Source of the DNA: Lichina pygmaea
Lineage: Eukaryota; Ascomycota; Lichinomycetes; Lichinales; Lichinaceae
Length of the DNA stretch: 64,000 nt
Direction of reading: 5' to 3'
NCBI GenBank assembly: GCA_963422465.1
Contig: OY730171.1
Span: forward strand, 3,162,001 to 3,226,000
In this document: piece after piece, positions 46,329-55,641 of the stretch
Numbering within the stretch: position 1 is the stretch's first letter
How the letters are laid out: each line of letters begins with the position of its first letter
Position numbers and translations under genes: made by a program
Notes under the pieces: model-generated
The model's input: only the letters and a program-made list of their open reading frames with translations
Told to the model about the DNA's origin: nothing
The model's database searches: none

Positions 46329-47230
46329 ATGGCTGAAAAATCCCTTCGAGATGGCGAACATGCCCACAAGGAGTTCCCTCCTCCTCCATACGAATCAATC
46401 GAGCATGGCAAGACAGCAGCATCGTTAGAGGTCAACGAGAAATCTACCGGGGACAGGAACAAACAGTCTGCGAACAAGGACAAACCGTCGAGGGCAAGTA
46501 TTCTCATGATCAGTTCGGTAAATGTCACGTACGGTCGTCGAAACGAGCTGACCGTACGGTCCTCGGCATAGGGACGCCTGTCGAGGTTTACGAGGTGGGC
46601 ATTTGAACCGAGTGCTGCTAGACAGCCAGCAGGCAACAGGCGAGTCTCTCCCTCTCTACTATTTTGTATATAGTCCACGGCGTTCTGTTCTTCTCCAATC
46701 AACGACTGTTCTTTTCTATCGGAGCGATGATCTCCGATGATTAGGTATCCGATATCACCGCCGTCCTTCGTGCCGTACTTACTCTTGATGAATGGTGCAC
46801 GATGTCTCGGTCATATGTGAAGCTCTTGCCATTATCGGCAGCATATCTATGCTTGGGTCGATTGATCGACCGCCAGGTTCTGCATCACGATCTTCGACTG
46901 CTGTATTCTTGTTGACGTCTTACTCGCTCTACTTTCCTTCTCCTGTTTCGCGTGCGTTTCTCGGGGGCTTAAGCTGAGCGACATCGTGCTGGTAGTTCGA
47001 GAGCCGACCGGCGCCGAGCCAAGGATGGAGTCGCCGTCAAGCCAAAGGCTCCGGTCAAGTCCAGTGTCAAGCCTGGATTCAGTGCCAAGGCCGGGAAGGC
47101 GGCCAACCCCCCCGTGGTCAAGCCTCCAGCGGTCAGCCCCTCGGGCCAGCGCAGAGGCAGACTCACGACCAATGTGGACTTGGCGCTAAAGGTTGTCGTC
47201 CTATCTGGGACTATAGTCTACCTGCTCTAA
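46329..47230 (+). CDS. Doubtful multi-exon gene, hydrophilic product
   Basis: From the ATG at 46329 the frame reads MAEKSLRDGEHAHKEF, then PPPPYESIEHG and a Lys/Asn/Ser-rich stretch. A plausible donor (GTAAATG) is at about 46518. A later stretch near 47010-47200 reads as Lys/Pro/Ala-rich and could be a last exon. Exon joins in between are not resolved. The proline-tyrosine motif and a TATA box upstream are the main arguments for a gene. No family recognised. Confidence 0.28.
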
Positions 47231-47440
47231 GGACCTAGAGCTATCGTCCGATCCGGGGTTAGAGTCTAGAAGCTTCGCGGCCCTGGCGCTACCGTCGAAT
47301 CCGGGGCCGTGGTCGATTCGCTCCAAGGGCCGGGGGCTGTCATCCGATCCGGGGCCAGAGTCCACAGACTTTGCGGCCCTGGGGCTACCGTCGAACCCGG
47401 GGCTGTGGTCGAATCCATACTTGGGCCCGAGGCTGCCATC
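47223..47440 (+). repeat. Tandem repeat, about 48-51-bp units, hexapeptide-like on one frame
   Basis: About four units containing GGCCCTGG-GCTACCGTCGAA/TCC-GGGGC. One plus-strand frame reads GPGATVESGAVVDSLQ, GPGAVIRSGARVHRLC, GPGATVEPGAVVESIL. The pattern looks like a left-handed beta-helix (hexapeptide) repeat but lies in no supported gene. Confidence 0.75.
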
Positions 47441-47551
47441 CACCAGGGTCGTCGCCATCGTCAACATCGTCATTCAGGTCGGATTATCATCAAAGGCTGG
47501 AGTAATGGTACTGCCAACTTCGACTGCAGTGTCAGGAATAACTGGAACTTC

Positions 47552-47720
47552 AGTAGTGTCCATTGATTGATTGATTGAATTCCTACACCATTCTAGCACT
47601 AGTGTATCTAGGCTACACTGGGTCAACTATAGAATTAGGCTAGGAAAACTCAACAGAGTAAAAAACCTCTCCCTGCAGCGCCTCAGGCAGCGCTATCCTC
47701 TCGAGTAATCTGTAGAACAT
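47552..47720 (-). mobile_element. Possible 3' end of a further SINE/LINE-like retroposon
   Basis: Read on the minus strand it ends TGGTGTAGGAATTCAATCAA with an AATC-repeat tail. This is like, but not the same as, the GTGTAAGAATCAAA end of the LINEs and SINE here. A related end (TAGTGTAGGATCTTAATACA then a TACAA repeat) lies at about 53180-53218. No head or coding part was recognised, and the left boundary is unknown. Confidence 0.35.

Positions 47721-47753
<33 letters not shown>
47721..47753 (+). repeat. Run of 33 G
   Basis: Uninterrupted G run. It creates poly-proline frames on the minus strand that are not genes. Confidence 0.95.
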
Positions 47754-47754
<1 letters not shown>

Positions 47755-49403
47755 GACTGGTTAGTAACCAGTATCCAGCTGCTCCTGAGCCCAGGAGAAC
47801 TGGCAGAGAACTCCTCGGCGTAGGATCCACGAGGTGAGTCAGTAGTGTCCATAACAGCTGCAGTGTTGGGAATAAGTGGATTTTCAGCCGTGTCGAACTC
47901 ACGCATGGCATCAAGACTTGGATTATTGGTTGATGTGGTACGCAGTACAAGAGACCACTTGGTCCGGCCAGTGCCAGGACCAAATCAAATCAACTGTTGA
48001 TCATGAGTAATCTAGACCCATCAGACCAACAAGCAGTGCCCTGGCCCCGCCCCTGCCTCAGCTCCAGCCCTGCTCCAGCTCCAGCTTCGGAGCTACACAC
48101 CCTCACAGATGCACCGAAAAGCATCATCCACTCTACTCTCCTCTTGCCCACATTCCACTGACAAGGCTCTACTAACATCATCGCACAAGCACCATCTACT
48201 CGCCACCCTCACACACCTTGTCTATCTATCTGTATTGACACTCTCACTCCACATTTCACGTTCCACATTTCACATTTCACATTTCACATTCCACACTTAT
48301 TCCACACTCCCACTCCCACTTCCATTCATATCTGCACTGCAGGTCCGTTCATATTCCTACATGCTACGATATACTCTGACATGTACCTACAAAAAGTGAA
48401 GTACCAACTAACTCTGCTGGCCAGTCACTAGTGGTGAGTGAATGTTTCTGCAGCTGTGATTTATGTATTGGGGATCTAACCGACTTTGAAAGTACGTACA
48501 GACTTGTGTGTACTCTTATATCTACTCTTGAGTGTACTCTTGTGTAAAGGAGAATACAGTAGGTAAATACTGTCAGTATAATAGCAATAGCCAGTAGTGT
48601 AGTCAGTAGTTATCCGTACAAAAGTATAGTGGTAGTGTGTATGAGTAGCTTCAGGTGCAGGCACTTGTACTCTTATAAGAGTGCATACACTAGTTAGACA
48701 TACACTGCATAGATACTGGACATACACTGAACATGCACTGGATATGCACTGGACATACACTATAACATACCATCATAGAGTGGCGGAACACAGTAAGCCC
48801 AGGTAAGTAAGTTGCTGGTACTGGAGTGAAGAATAGACCTGTAGTAGCCAGTGTCACTCAGATCATAGTGCTACCACTACTGAGATGGAGTGAAGCATCA
48901 CTACAGACCTGTAGTCAGTGAAGCAGAAGAAGAAGTAGTGAAGAACAAGTAGTGAACAGCAATGTATTCAGTCTTCACATCCAGAACATTGACACTACTT
49001 ATTTCTGATAAGAGTGCTCTGTGCTCTGTGCTCTGTGCTCTGTACCCAATTAATACCCCTTCAACAATGACGCACAAAAGCTGCCTGCCTGTCTGCCTTC
49101 GCAATCCGCCTCCCGGGTGTGCCGGCGCGGTGTGCGTAAGTAACCGCTTGTTGTATGAGGAGGAAAACATACAGCATCTGACAAGGGAAACATACAACGT
49201 CGGCCACAAAGGAGATACGACATTGAAGGTCATGACCTCGATCCCTTCTTCCTTCCAGCAATTTCAATTGTTTCAGCACTGCACGCATCATGTATCACGC
49301 TGAACATATTGCGCAAAGTAGACAGGTCTGGTCTTGTCTTGTCCAGTCTTGTCCGACCCGACCTGACATCACCTGATCTGACCACTCTGTGAAAGAGACC
49401 GGC
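47754..49403. other. Gene-free stretch with short tandem repeats
   Basis: Includes TTTCACATTCCACA-type repeats (about 48245-48300), CACTGGACATA-type repeats (about 48714-48765), CTCTGTG repeats (about 49016-49043) and a GGTCT/GACCT mix (49321-49385). No gene is supported. Confidence 0.5.
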
Positions 49404-52400
49404 TCAAAAAGTCCACACCGGAGCTTTGACGAGCACACTTCGGCCGCGCACCTCGACGCTCATGAACCCTGCGATGCGCACTTTCGTGGGCATACCGTCG
49501 GCGCCGGCCCCCGATCCGCTACCACCGACACCACCAGAGTTCGCCGCTGCTTCTGGCGTGTCTTCTGCCAAAGGAGCGGAGCTGCCACTCGCGCTGCCAC
49601 TGCCGCTGCCGCTACCACCACCTAGTGTTTGTTGCTGCTGGTGCTGGTGCTGGTGCTGGGATTGAGTCTGCCCCGGTGGAGCCAACGACAGCGGCGGTTG
49701 CTGGCCTTGCATCCCCGCCGTGGCCGCCGTCGAAGAGGACGACGGCCTGGACGTGCTCGGCTCGGCGCCGTGTGCCTGCTTCTTCCCGCTGATGAGCCCG
49801 CCCAGAATCGTCGTCTTCTTCTTGGACGGCGCATGTTCCTTGTGGCTGGACGCGTCAGAGTCCCGCCGACCGCTCGGCCCCGTACGCCCCTCGGAGATCG
49901 ACAGGTGGTCTCGCGGCTCGCTCAGCTGGCTCGACGTTTCCGCGCCGGAGAGCGAGAGCAGGTCGGTGGCGTCACCGCCACCGCCACCGCCGCCGGAGCC
50001 GAGCTCGTTGGTGCCACGTCGACTGAGCGCCGGCAGGCCCGTCTCGATCTTGGCCTTGGCCGTCGTGATGAGGCTGCCTGGCGCCGGATAGTACACGAAC
50101 ACGTCGCGGCTCTCGAGATGCAGGTTCGCGGCCAGGCCGACGGCCAGCTGTACGATGGACGAGATCCCCTCGCTGACGCCTTGCGGGGGCGGGTCGTTGA
50201 GGTGCGCCTGTAGGGCCGCGCCCAGCTGCTCCTTCAGCAGCTGCGTGAGCTTGGCCCAATTCTGCATCCCCTGAGCGCTGTGTTGCACGTCCGGGAGCCC
50301 GTCCATGGTCGCGAGCCGCCAGGTCGAGATGCGCTGGATCAGGGCCTCCTCCTCCTCCCTCGTCTGTGGCGTCGCCGCGAGCAGCCGCAGGTTCCTCTCG
50401 ATTGTCTTGAGCTGCAGGCTCAGGGTCGGATCGATTGCCGGATGGAAGTACCGCTCCAGCAGCTCCTCGACGATCCACCGAGAGATGAAGGCCCGTCCGG
50501 CGATGGTCATCTCCTTGGTGCCCTTGCTGCAGACATCGTCCGTGACGACCGGCTGCAGCCAGGCCGGCACGCTCTTCCAGTCCTTGCGCACGTTGAAGGA
50601 CAGGTTGCTGATGGCGCCGTCGAGCCGGTTGAATCTCGTCGTGTACTCGTTATCGTCGAGCGAGGTGCGCGATTGCGAGAGCCGTTGGTTGGCGATGACG
50701 TTCTGCAGCTGCTCGACCTGGCTCTGGTACTGGTCGACCATGGAATTTTTCTCAAAGTACAGCTTCTTGACCTTGCTGTACTTTTGTTCTAAGGACGGAC
50801 GGTCTTGACGTCAGCACGCAGCTTTCCTTCCCCACCCCCCCCCCCCCCCTCACGATCCGACAGACGAGTATGCCGGGCTGCTTACGTAACTCCTGATACA
50901 CCGGTAGCTCTGCCGCGCCGGTGCTGGTGTTGGCAGCGGTGGTGGTGGTGGTGGCGCCGCCGCCGCCGCCGCCGTCTTCTCTTACCCTCACCTGCGGCGA
51001 CACGCTCCGGCCGTGCTCGGCCGGCAGCTGCGGCTGCTGTGGATGGCCGCCACGATATGCCTGGCTCGGCGGGGTCGGCATGCTCTGCCTGGTCCCGGCC
51101 GAGACATTGGCCGGGTGCGAGGCCTGAGTGTAACCTTGTCCGCCGTGTCCGTACGCCGACAGGGACGAACTCTCACGCGGCGGAGCCGACGAGGGCACCT
51201 GCTGCGGGTCGTCACCGGTGCGACGTGACCGGAACGACTGACCCCGGGACGGTCCCATTTCGCGATCGACCACGGGATGGCCAAGGTTCGGCGGAGGATC
51301 GTGGCCCGACTGGCTCGGTGGGGCCCGGTCGTACGCCGAGGGCTGCTGGTGCTGATGTTGAGCCAATGCAGCGTACTGTTGCGCCGTCGCGATCGTATGA
51401 CGTTGATCTGGCTGGGGCAGATATGACGGAGGCGGCAGGGGTTGATGCTGCTGCTGCTGTGCGTCGGGGCGAGGCTGGTCCGCATGCGCACCCGGGGTGT
51501 TGGACGGCCCCGGGTGAGGCTGATAGGCGTGATAGTGAGCCGGCTGATGCGTGCCCGGCCTCTGGGTCTGTTGCTGGTACTGGACGGGCTGATGGAAGCT
51601 CTGCTGGCGCGGCGGAGGCGAGAAGACCTCGTCCTGCTGCGGTGTGTAGTGGTCCCGATAGACCGGGTCCGACTGTCCGGGATCCAGCGTCGCGGGCCTG
51701 CGCGAGTCGTCCGCCGACTGCAGAGGCGGGTGCTGGTTGGCGATCCTGTCGGCTGGGTACTCGACCCTGGAATGTACCAGGCCCTCTTGCTGTGGATGAG
51801 GATGTGGGTGCGGATGGGGGTGCGGGTGCGGGTGCGGGTGCGGGTGTTGATGCGGATGTACGTGCGCCTGTTCCAGAATCGAGTCGGGTCCGTCTACCGG
51901 GGTCCGGGCTCCCTGGCGGCCGTGGTCATGCTCCTCCTCCTCGGCGGAGGGTGCTAGGTACGGCGTCGAGGTCCGATTGGAGGACCACTGGTACCGATCG
52001 GGGGTCTCGGTGGGGCTGTGGGGGGTCTGGCGAAAGGACGCCGGAGTGTCCTTGCGTCGAAGCGAGATCCGTCTGCCCAGGCCGGCCGTGCTGCTGTGTT
52101 GGCTGGGCGGTTGAGCGTGCTGGTGCTGGTGCTGGTGCTGGGGCGGCTGCGTGGACGGCGGCTGCGCTTGCTGCTGGTCCGAGACGGTCTGGCGCTGGCT
52201 CTGGTTCTCCTTTGACGAATGCCCGAAGCCGAAGAACCTCCTCTTGGATTTCTTGGAGTCCTGCGCGGAGCTGTGGTCGTCCGCGGCCAGGGAAGCACTC
52301 GGCGGTCTGTGATCGCCCGCGGCGCTCTCGACGCTGACCGCCTCGGCAGTGGTCGGGTGTCCGACGCCAGCTGCGGCCCCGGCCCCGGCTCCGGCTCCGA

Positions 52401-52842
52401 CGCCGACGATCGAGATTGGTGGATGGGCGTGGATCGAGTAGGACGGCGGCGGCGGCGGCGACACTTGAGACGCGGTCGTTGGCCCGTAGTGCAGACCGCT
52501 GCCGGCCTGGTCCCGTTCTCGCCGATCCAAGGTCGGGTCGAGATATTCGGGCGCGGTCGACAGGCGATCCTGCAGGCTCGAGGCGGACGTCCGATCGAAC
52601 GTCGTGGGCGCGTGGGTCACCGTCGGCGAGGGCAATGGCGTCGCGAAGGTCTGGTGGGGCAACGGTTGCGAAACCTGGGCCAGCGCTTGCGGGTGCTGCT
52701 GCTGGTGGTGGCGGTGGTGGTCGTGCTGGTGCTGGTGGTGTTGCTGGTGTTGCGGCAGCAGCGGCGGCTTTGACGGGTCCTGGGAGCCCAACGAAGCCTG
52801 CGACCGGTTGGACGACTTGAAGATGGCGGTCGTGAAGGGCAT
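49404..52842 (-). CDS. Large conserved filamentous-fungal protein with central helical domain
   Basis: Two exons: 52842-50886 and 50788-49404, intron 50885-50789 (GTAAGC...TTAG, containing a 15-C run); about 1113 aa. The N-terminal half (residues 1 to about 640) is disordered and rich in Gln, His, Pro and Ser, with a His-Pro repeat near residue 340. After VYQEL the second exon opens with a coiled coil (KYSKVKKLYFEKN, VEQLQNVIANQRLSQSR), then a folded-looking helical domain (DDNEYTTRFNRLDGAI, FISRWIVEELLERYFHP, IERNLRLLA). The tail is Ser/Gly/Gln-rich with KKKTTILGGLISGKKQ. I recall this DDNEY-containing helical domain from uncharacterised proteins of filamentous ascomycetes but not a function. 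The intron placement keeps the coiled coil in frame. Large GC-rich frames on the plus strand are shadows. Confidence 0.83.
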
Positions 52843-53218
52843 GGGGGAGAGGCTTCTTTATGATCCGATGAAGACTACTGGAAGGTACGCAGTACGTATA
52901 AGGCAGTTCTCTGTACCGTAAGCGTTTCGCTCCTCCGTGGGAAATTCCGGTTGACAGCAGCCCCTGTTTTCCTTCAGCTTTGGCAGTCGTCGTGCTGTCC
53001 CATGACCTCGTCTAGCCAACTTCACGTCAGCACCACCAGCGACTGCCTGACAGCCCTGCATACAGTAGCTCTATGGCACACTGTTACTATCACAACTTCT
53101 CCATCCTGTTGAATACTTGTACTACACTGGTTACATAAGCAGGTACTGTTCTGCACTTACCTCTAACTATAGAAAACTTATTGTATTGTATTGTATTAAG
53201 ATCCTACACTATTCTAAA
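52843..53218. other. Promoter region and start of second transposon block
   Basis: Upstream of the 49404-52842 gene. GTAC words near 52890-52915 and TTGTA repeats with a CCTACACTATTCTA motif near 53180-53215. The latter is the target of the SINE insertion. Confidence 0.45.
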
Positions 53219-53650
53219 TTTTTTTTGATTTGATTCTTACACTGATTTGGCTGTTAAGCCATGCAGAACTTCTTGAAGGATTTTTGTCTCTGGTAGACTT
53301 GACTCAGGGACCTCAGGCATTTACTGTACACCCCGTGGTTTGTAGTGTACGTACTGTGGGAAAACCCCAAACTCCGTAGGGGAAATAGGAAAACCACAGT
53401 AATGAGGGTTTTGTGGATCTTGACAGATATTGGGTGAGCTATTTCTTGGGGGTTTTCATACATCTTGCGAGGAGTACATCTTAGACAAGTTCTATGAATC
53501 TCGGAGGTTTTTGTGGCAGAATGTGGGGTGGGTCAGATTTGAACTGATGACTAGTTTAGTCAGGTTCTCCAGGCCTGACACCTAGTTCCGGGTCATGGGT
53601 GCCACGTAGTGGGAAACTCTCACCAGCTTCCTGCTACACTATGCCACCCC
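53219..53650 (-). mobile_element. tRNA-derived SINE (copy 2)
   Basis: 432 bp, reverse orientation, closely similar to the copy at 35249-35684 over its whole length. It has the same GGGGTGG/CCACCCC stem ends, T-arm region and LINE-like 3' end (CAGTGTAAGAATCAAATC). It is flanked by a perfect 13-bp target duplication ACACTATTCTAAA (53206-53218 and 53651-53663). Differences from copy 1 fall largely at CpG positions, including the T-loop. Confidence 0.93.
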
Positions 53651-53680
53651 ACACTATTCTAAAACTAGCTAAGCTAGATT

Positions 53681-54067
53681 ATTTTTATTTTTATTTTTTT
53701 ATTTGATTCTTACACTGATTGTAGCTTTACAGCCATGCAGATCTTCCAGCTAATAGTGAACTTCTTCAGAAAACCTTTAAAGAGATAAAAACTGAAGACA
53801 GGAAGGTGACTAGAAAGTGTAGTAAAAGGAAATCTTGTAGTGTCTGGTAGAAAAGCTTCTAGATGTTGGAGTGTGAATAGTGAAGTTTGAAAGCCAGATT
53901 AAATTGGTTTAGTCTTTTCAAAAACATAAACCAGTACAGAAACTTCTGTAGAAGCTCTGGGTTTGAAATAATAGTAGTGAAATCTTGGGGGTTGAAGAGA
54001 GTATGTTGTCTTTAACTTAAGTAGAGAGAGCATGAAGAGGTGATATACTTTACTATCTCTTCTGTAA
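53681..54067 (-). mobile_element. LINE family-1 3' fragment
   Basis: Reverse complement of the LINE A/B 3' end, including the end of ORF2 (KRLNQFNLAFKLHYS-type) and the AATAAA-type tail. It stops within the C-terminal zinc-motif region. Confidence 0.85.
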
Positions 54068-54068
54068 G

Positions 54069-54162
54069 GGCGCTAGGGTCTTAGCAGGACAGAGTCGTGA
54101 TAAAGGCCTGTTCCCTAGGTGGCTACTGAAAGGTGCCTGAAAGATGTTGTCAAGTAAGTCTG
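54069..54162 (-). mobile_element. Fragment of the same retroelement as 19828-19925
   Basis: Reverse complement of the 19828-19925 segment (TTGACAACATCTTTCAGGCA, ACAGGCCTTTATCACGACTC). This copy keeps CpG at places where the other has TG or CA. Confidence 0.7.
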
Positions 54163-54645
54163 TTTTTATTTTATTTTATTCTTACTCTGATTTGGCTGGT
54201 GAGCCATGCAGAACTTCTAGATACATGCTTTTTTTTCCCAGAAAACCTTTGAAGGAATAAAAACTGAGACTTGGGTAAGACTAGGGAATTATCTGGAAGA
54301 ATATGCAGTGTCTGGAGAAAATAAAATCACAGAGATGATAGGTTTTCTGGTAAGAGTTGGTGTACTAAGTTAAACTGGTCTAGTCTTTTCAAAGACATAA
54401 ACCAGAGAAGAAATTCTTTAAGCACTTTAGGCTTTTGAAGTAAAGTAGAGAAATTGTAGGAAAGAAAAGTGGCTTGCTGTCTTTGAGTAAGAAACTTGTT
54501 ACAAGAGAAAGTAATATGTTGAGCAGTCTCTTCTCCAAAACCACAGGAACATAGAGGGGATTGGAAGTCAGGAACATTTGCTCTGAAAAGAAAGCTGGCT
54601 AGTCCTATCCTTGCTGATAGAATCTGCAAGTAAAGACTAGCTTCA

Positions 54646-55058
54646 TGTTAAAGGCCAGTCCACGTTCACACAGAATGTGGGTGGTCCTGTCTTCGACCGA
54701 GGAGGGCAGGGACTCAATAGATGAATAGCAAGTGGGGTAACTCTCTTGCTATTGTCGCTCGTAATGTGCGTTCAGCCTGGAGAGCTATTCTCTCCGGCTA
54801 TCTGGGTTCTTATATACAGGAGCCTGAGGGGGGGGGGTCCTCCCGAGGGGTATCAGCTTTCTGCGTGGACAAGCTGGACGAGCTGGTTACACATCGTCCA
54901 CCTCGTCCACCGGGTCGGGTGAACATTGTTCCTGTGGACGAGCTGGACGAGCTGGTTACACATCGTCCACCTTGTCCACCGGGTCGGGTGAACATTGCTC
55001 TGTGTACCTCTGTACACTCGCTTCGGTCAGCTCAGCCGTTCCGGCCTGGGCCTTAACA
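54646..55058 (-). repeat. 3' LTR of gypsy element 3
   Basis: 413 bp, direct repeat of 60591-61003, about 98% identical. Read on the plus strand, its TATATACAGG box (54811-54820) lies 291 bp ahead of the antisense ORF start at 55111, so this LTR could promote that ORF. Confidence 0.95.
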
Positions 55059-55110
55059 CCATCCCCTCCCTCCAAAGGTTCTGTCCCCAGATCCTCTCGC
55101 TTCTCTTACC

Positions 55111-55641
55111 ATGACCCGGACATCTCGTGTTAATCGTCGTGGAGTCCTCGGTTCTCGTGTTGGCAAGATGGGCAAGGTATCCAAAGTTTCATACAGCGCA
55201 TGTCGTCGTGACCGTGCCAAGTGTGTCGTCAGTTCAGAGTCCACATCTTGCGGTCAGTGCCTTGAGAAGGGTCGCCGTTGCGATCTCCATCTCGCGGAGT
55301 CGGAGTGGGAGAAGATGGAGCTTGAGCGCACTCAGCTCGAGGCTCAACTGAAGGAGATCGAGGAGCAGGAGTCCGTTCTCCTTCCTCGCAAACTTCGTCT
55401 CCGTCGTCAGTTGGGTGTGTTGTCCAAGAAGGAGGGTGAGGCCATCAAGCGTGAGCTTGCTGCGATCAAGGATCAGGAGGATCTCGAGCAGGAGGCTACG
55501 CGTGTGGAGTCCCCGCCGCCTTTGGAGGACTTCTTCTCTTCGGAGGCTTTGGCTTCTCTCAGGCCTTTGTCTCCATCAATCCTGGCTTCTGCGGGTTTTG
55601 TCGGTGGAAACTCCGCAGTTTCTCATTCGTCGCAGGGCTGA
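55111..55641 (+). CDS. Antisense ORF in gypsy element 3: zinc-cluster-like, coiled-coil protein
   Basis: An open 176-aa frame running opposite to pol, between the chromodomain end and the 3' LTR; its last 83 bp overlap the pol end tail to tail. Basic N-terminus (MTRTSRVNRRG), then a cysteine cluster SACRRDRAKC ... CGQCLEKGRRC, spaced C-x6-C-x8-C-x2-C-x6-C. This equals a fungal Zn2Cys6 cluster except that the first Cys is Tyr. It is followed by a long charged coiled coil (about residues 65-140; EKMELERTQLEAQLKEIEEQ) and a Pro/Ser-rich tail. The 3' LTR could act as promoter. A similar, decayed ORF lies in gypsy element 2. Function unknown; a DNA- or RNA-binding regulator of the element is an inference. 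Confidence 0.7.
   Translation: MTRTSRVNRRGVLGSRVGKMGKVSKVSYSACRRDRAKCVVSSESTSCGQCLEKGRRCDLHLAESEWEKMELERTQLEAQLKEIEEQESVLLPRKLRLRRQLGVLSKKEGEAIKRELAAIKDQEDLEQEATRVESPPPLEDFFSSEALASLRPLSPSILASAGFVGGNSAVSHSSQG

Noticed and set aside
47640-47983. Poly-proline protein genes
   Set aside because: Proline comes from the 33-G run; no start, splice or family support.
50805-52337. 510-aa plus-strand gene
   Set aside because: GC-rich shadow of the minus-strand 49404-52842 gene; composition is Arg/Gly/Ala noise.
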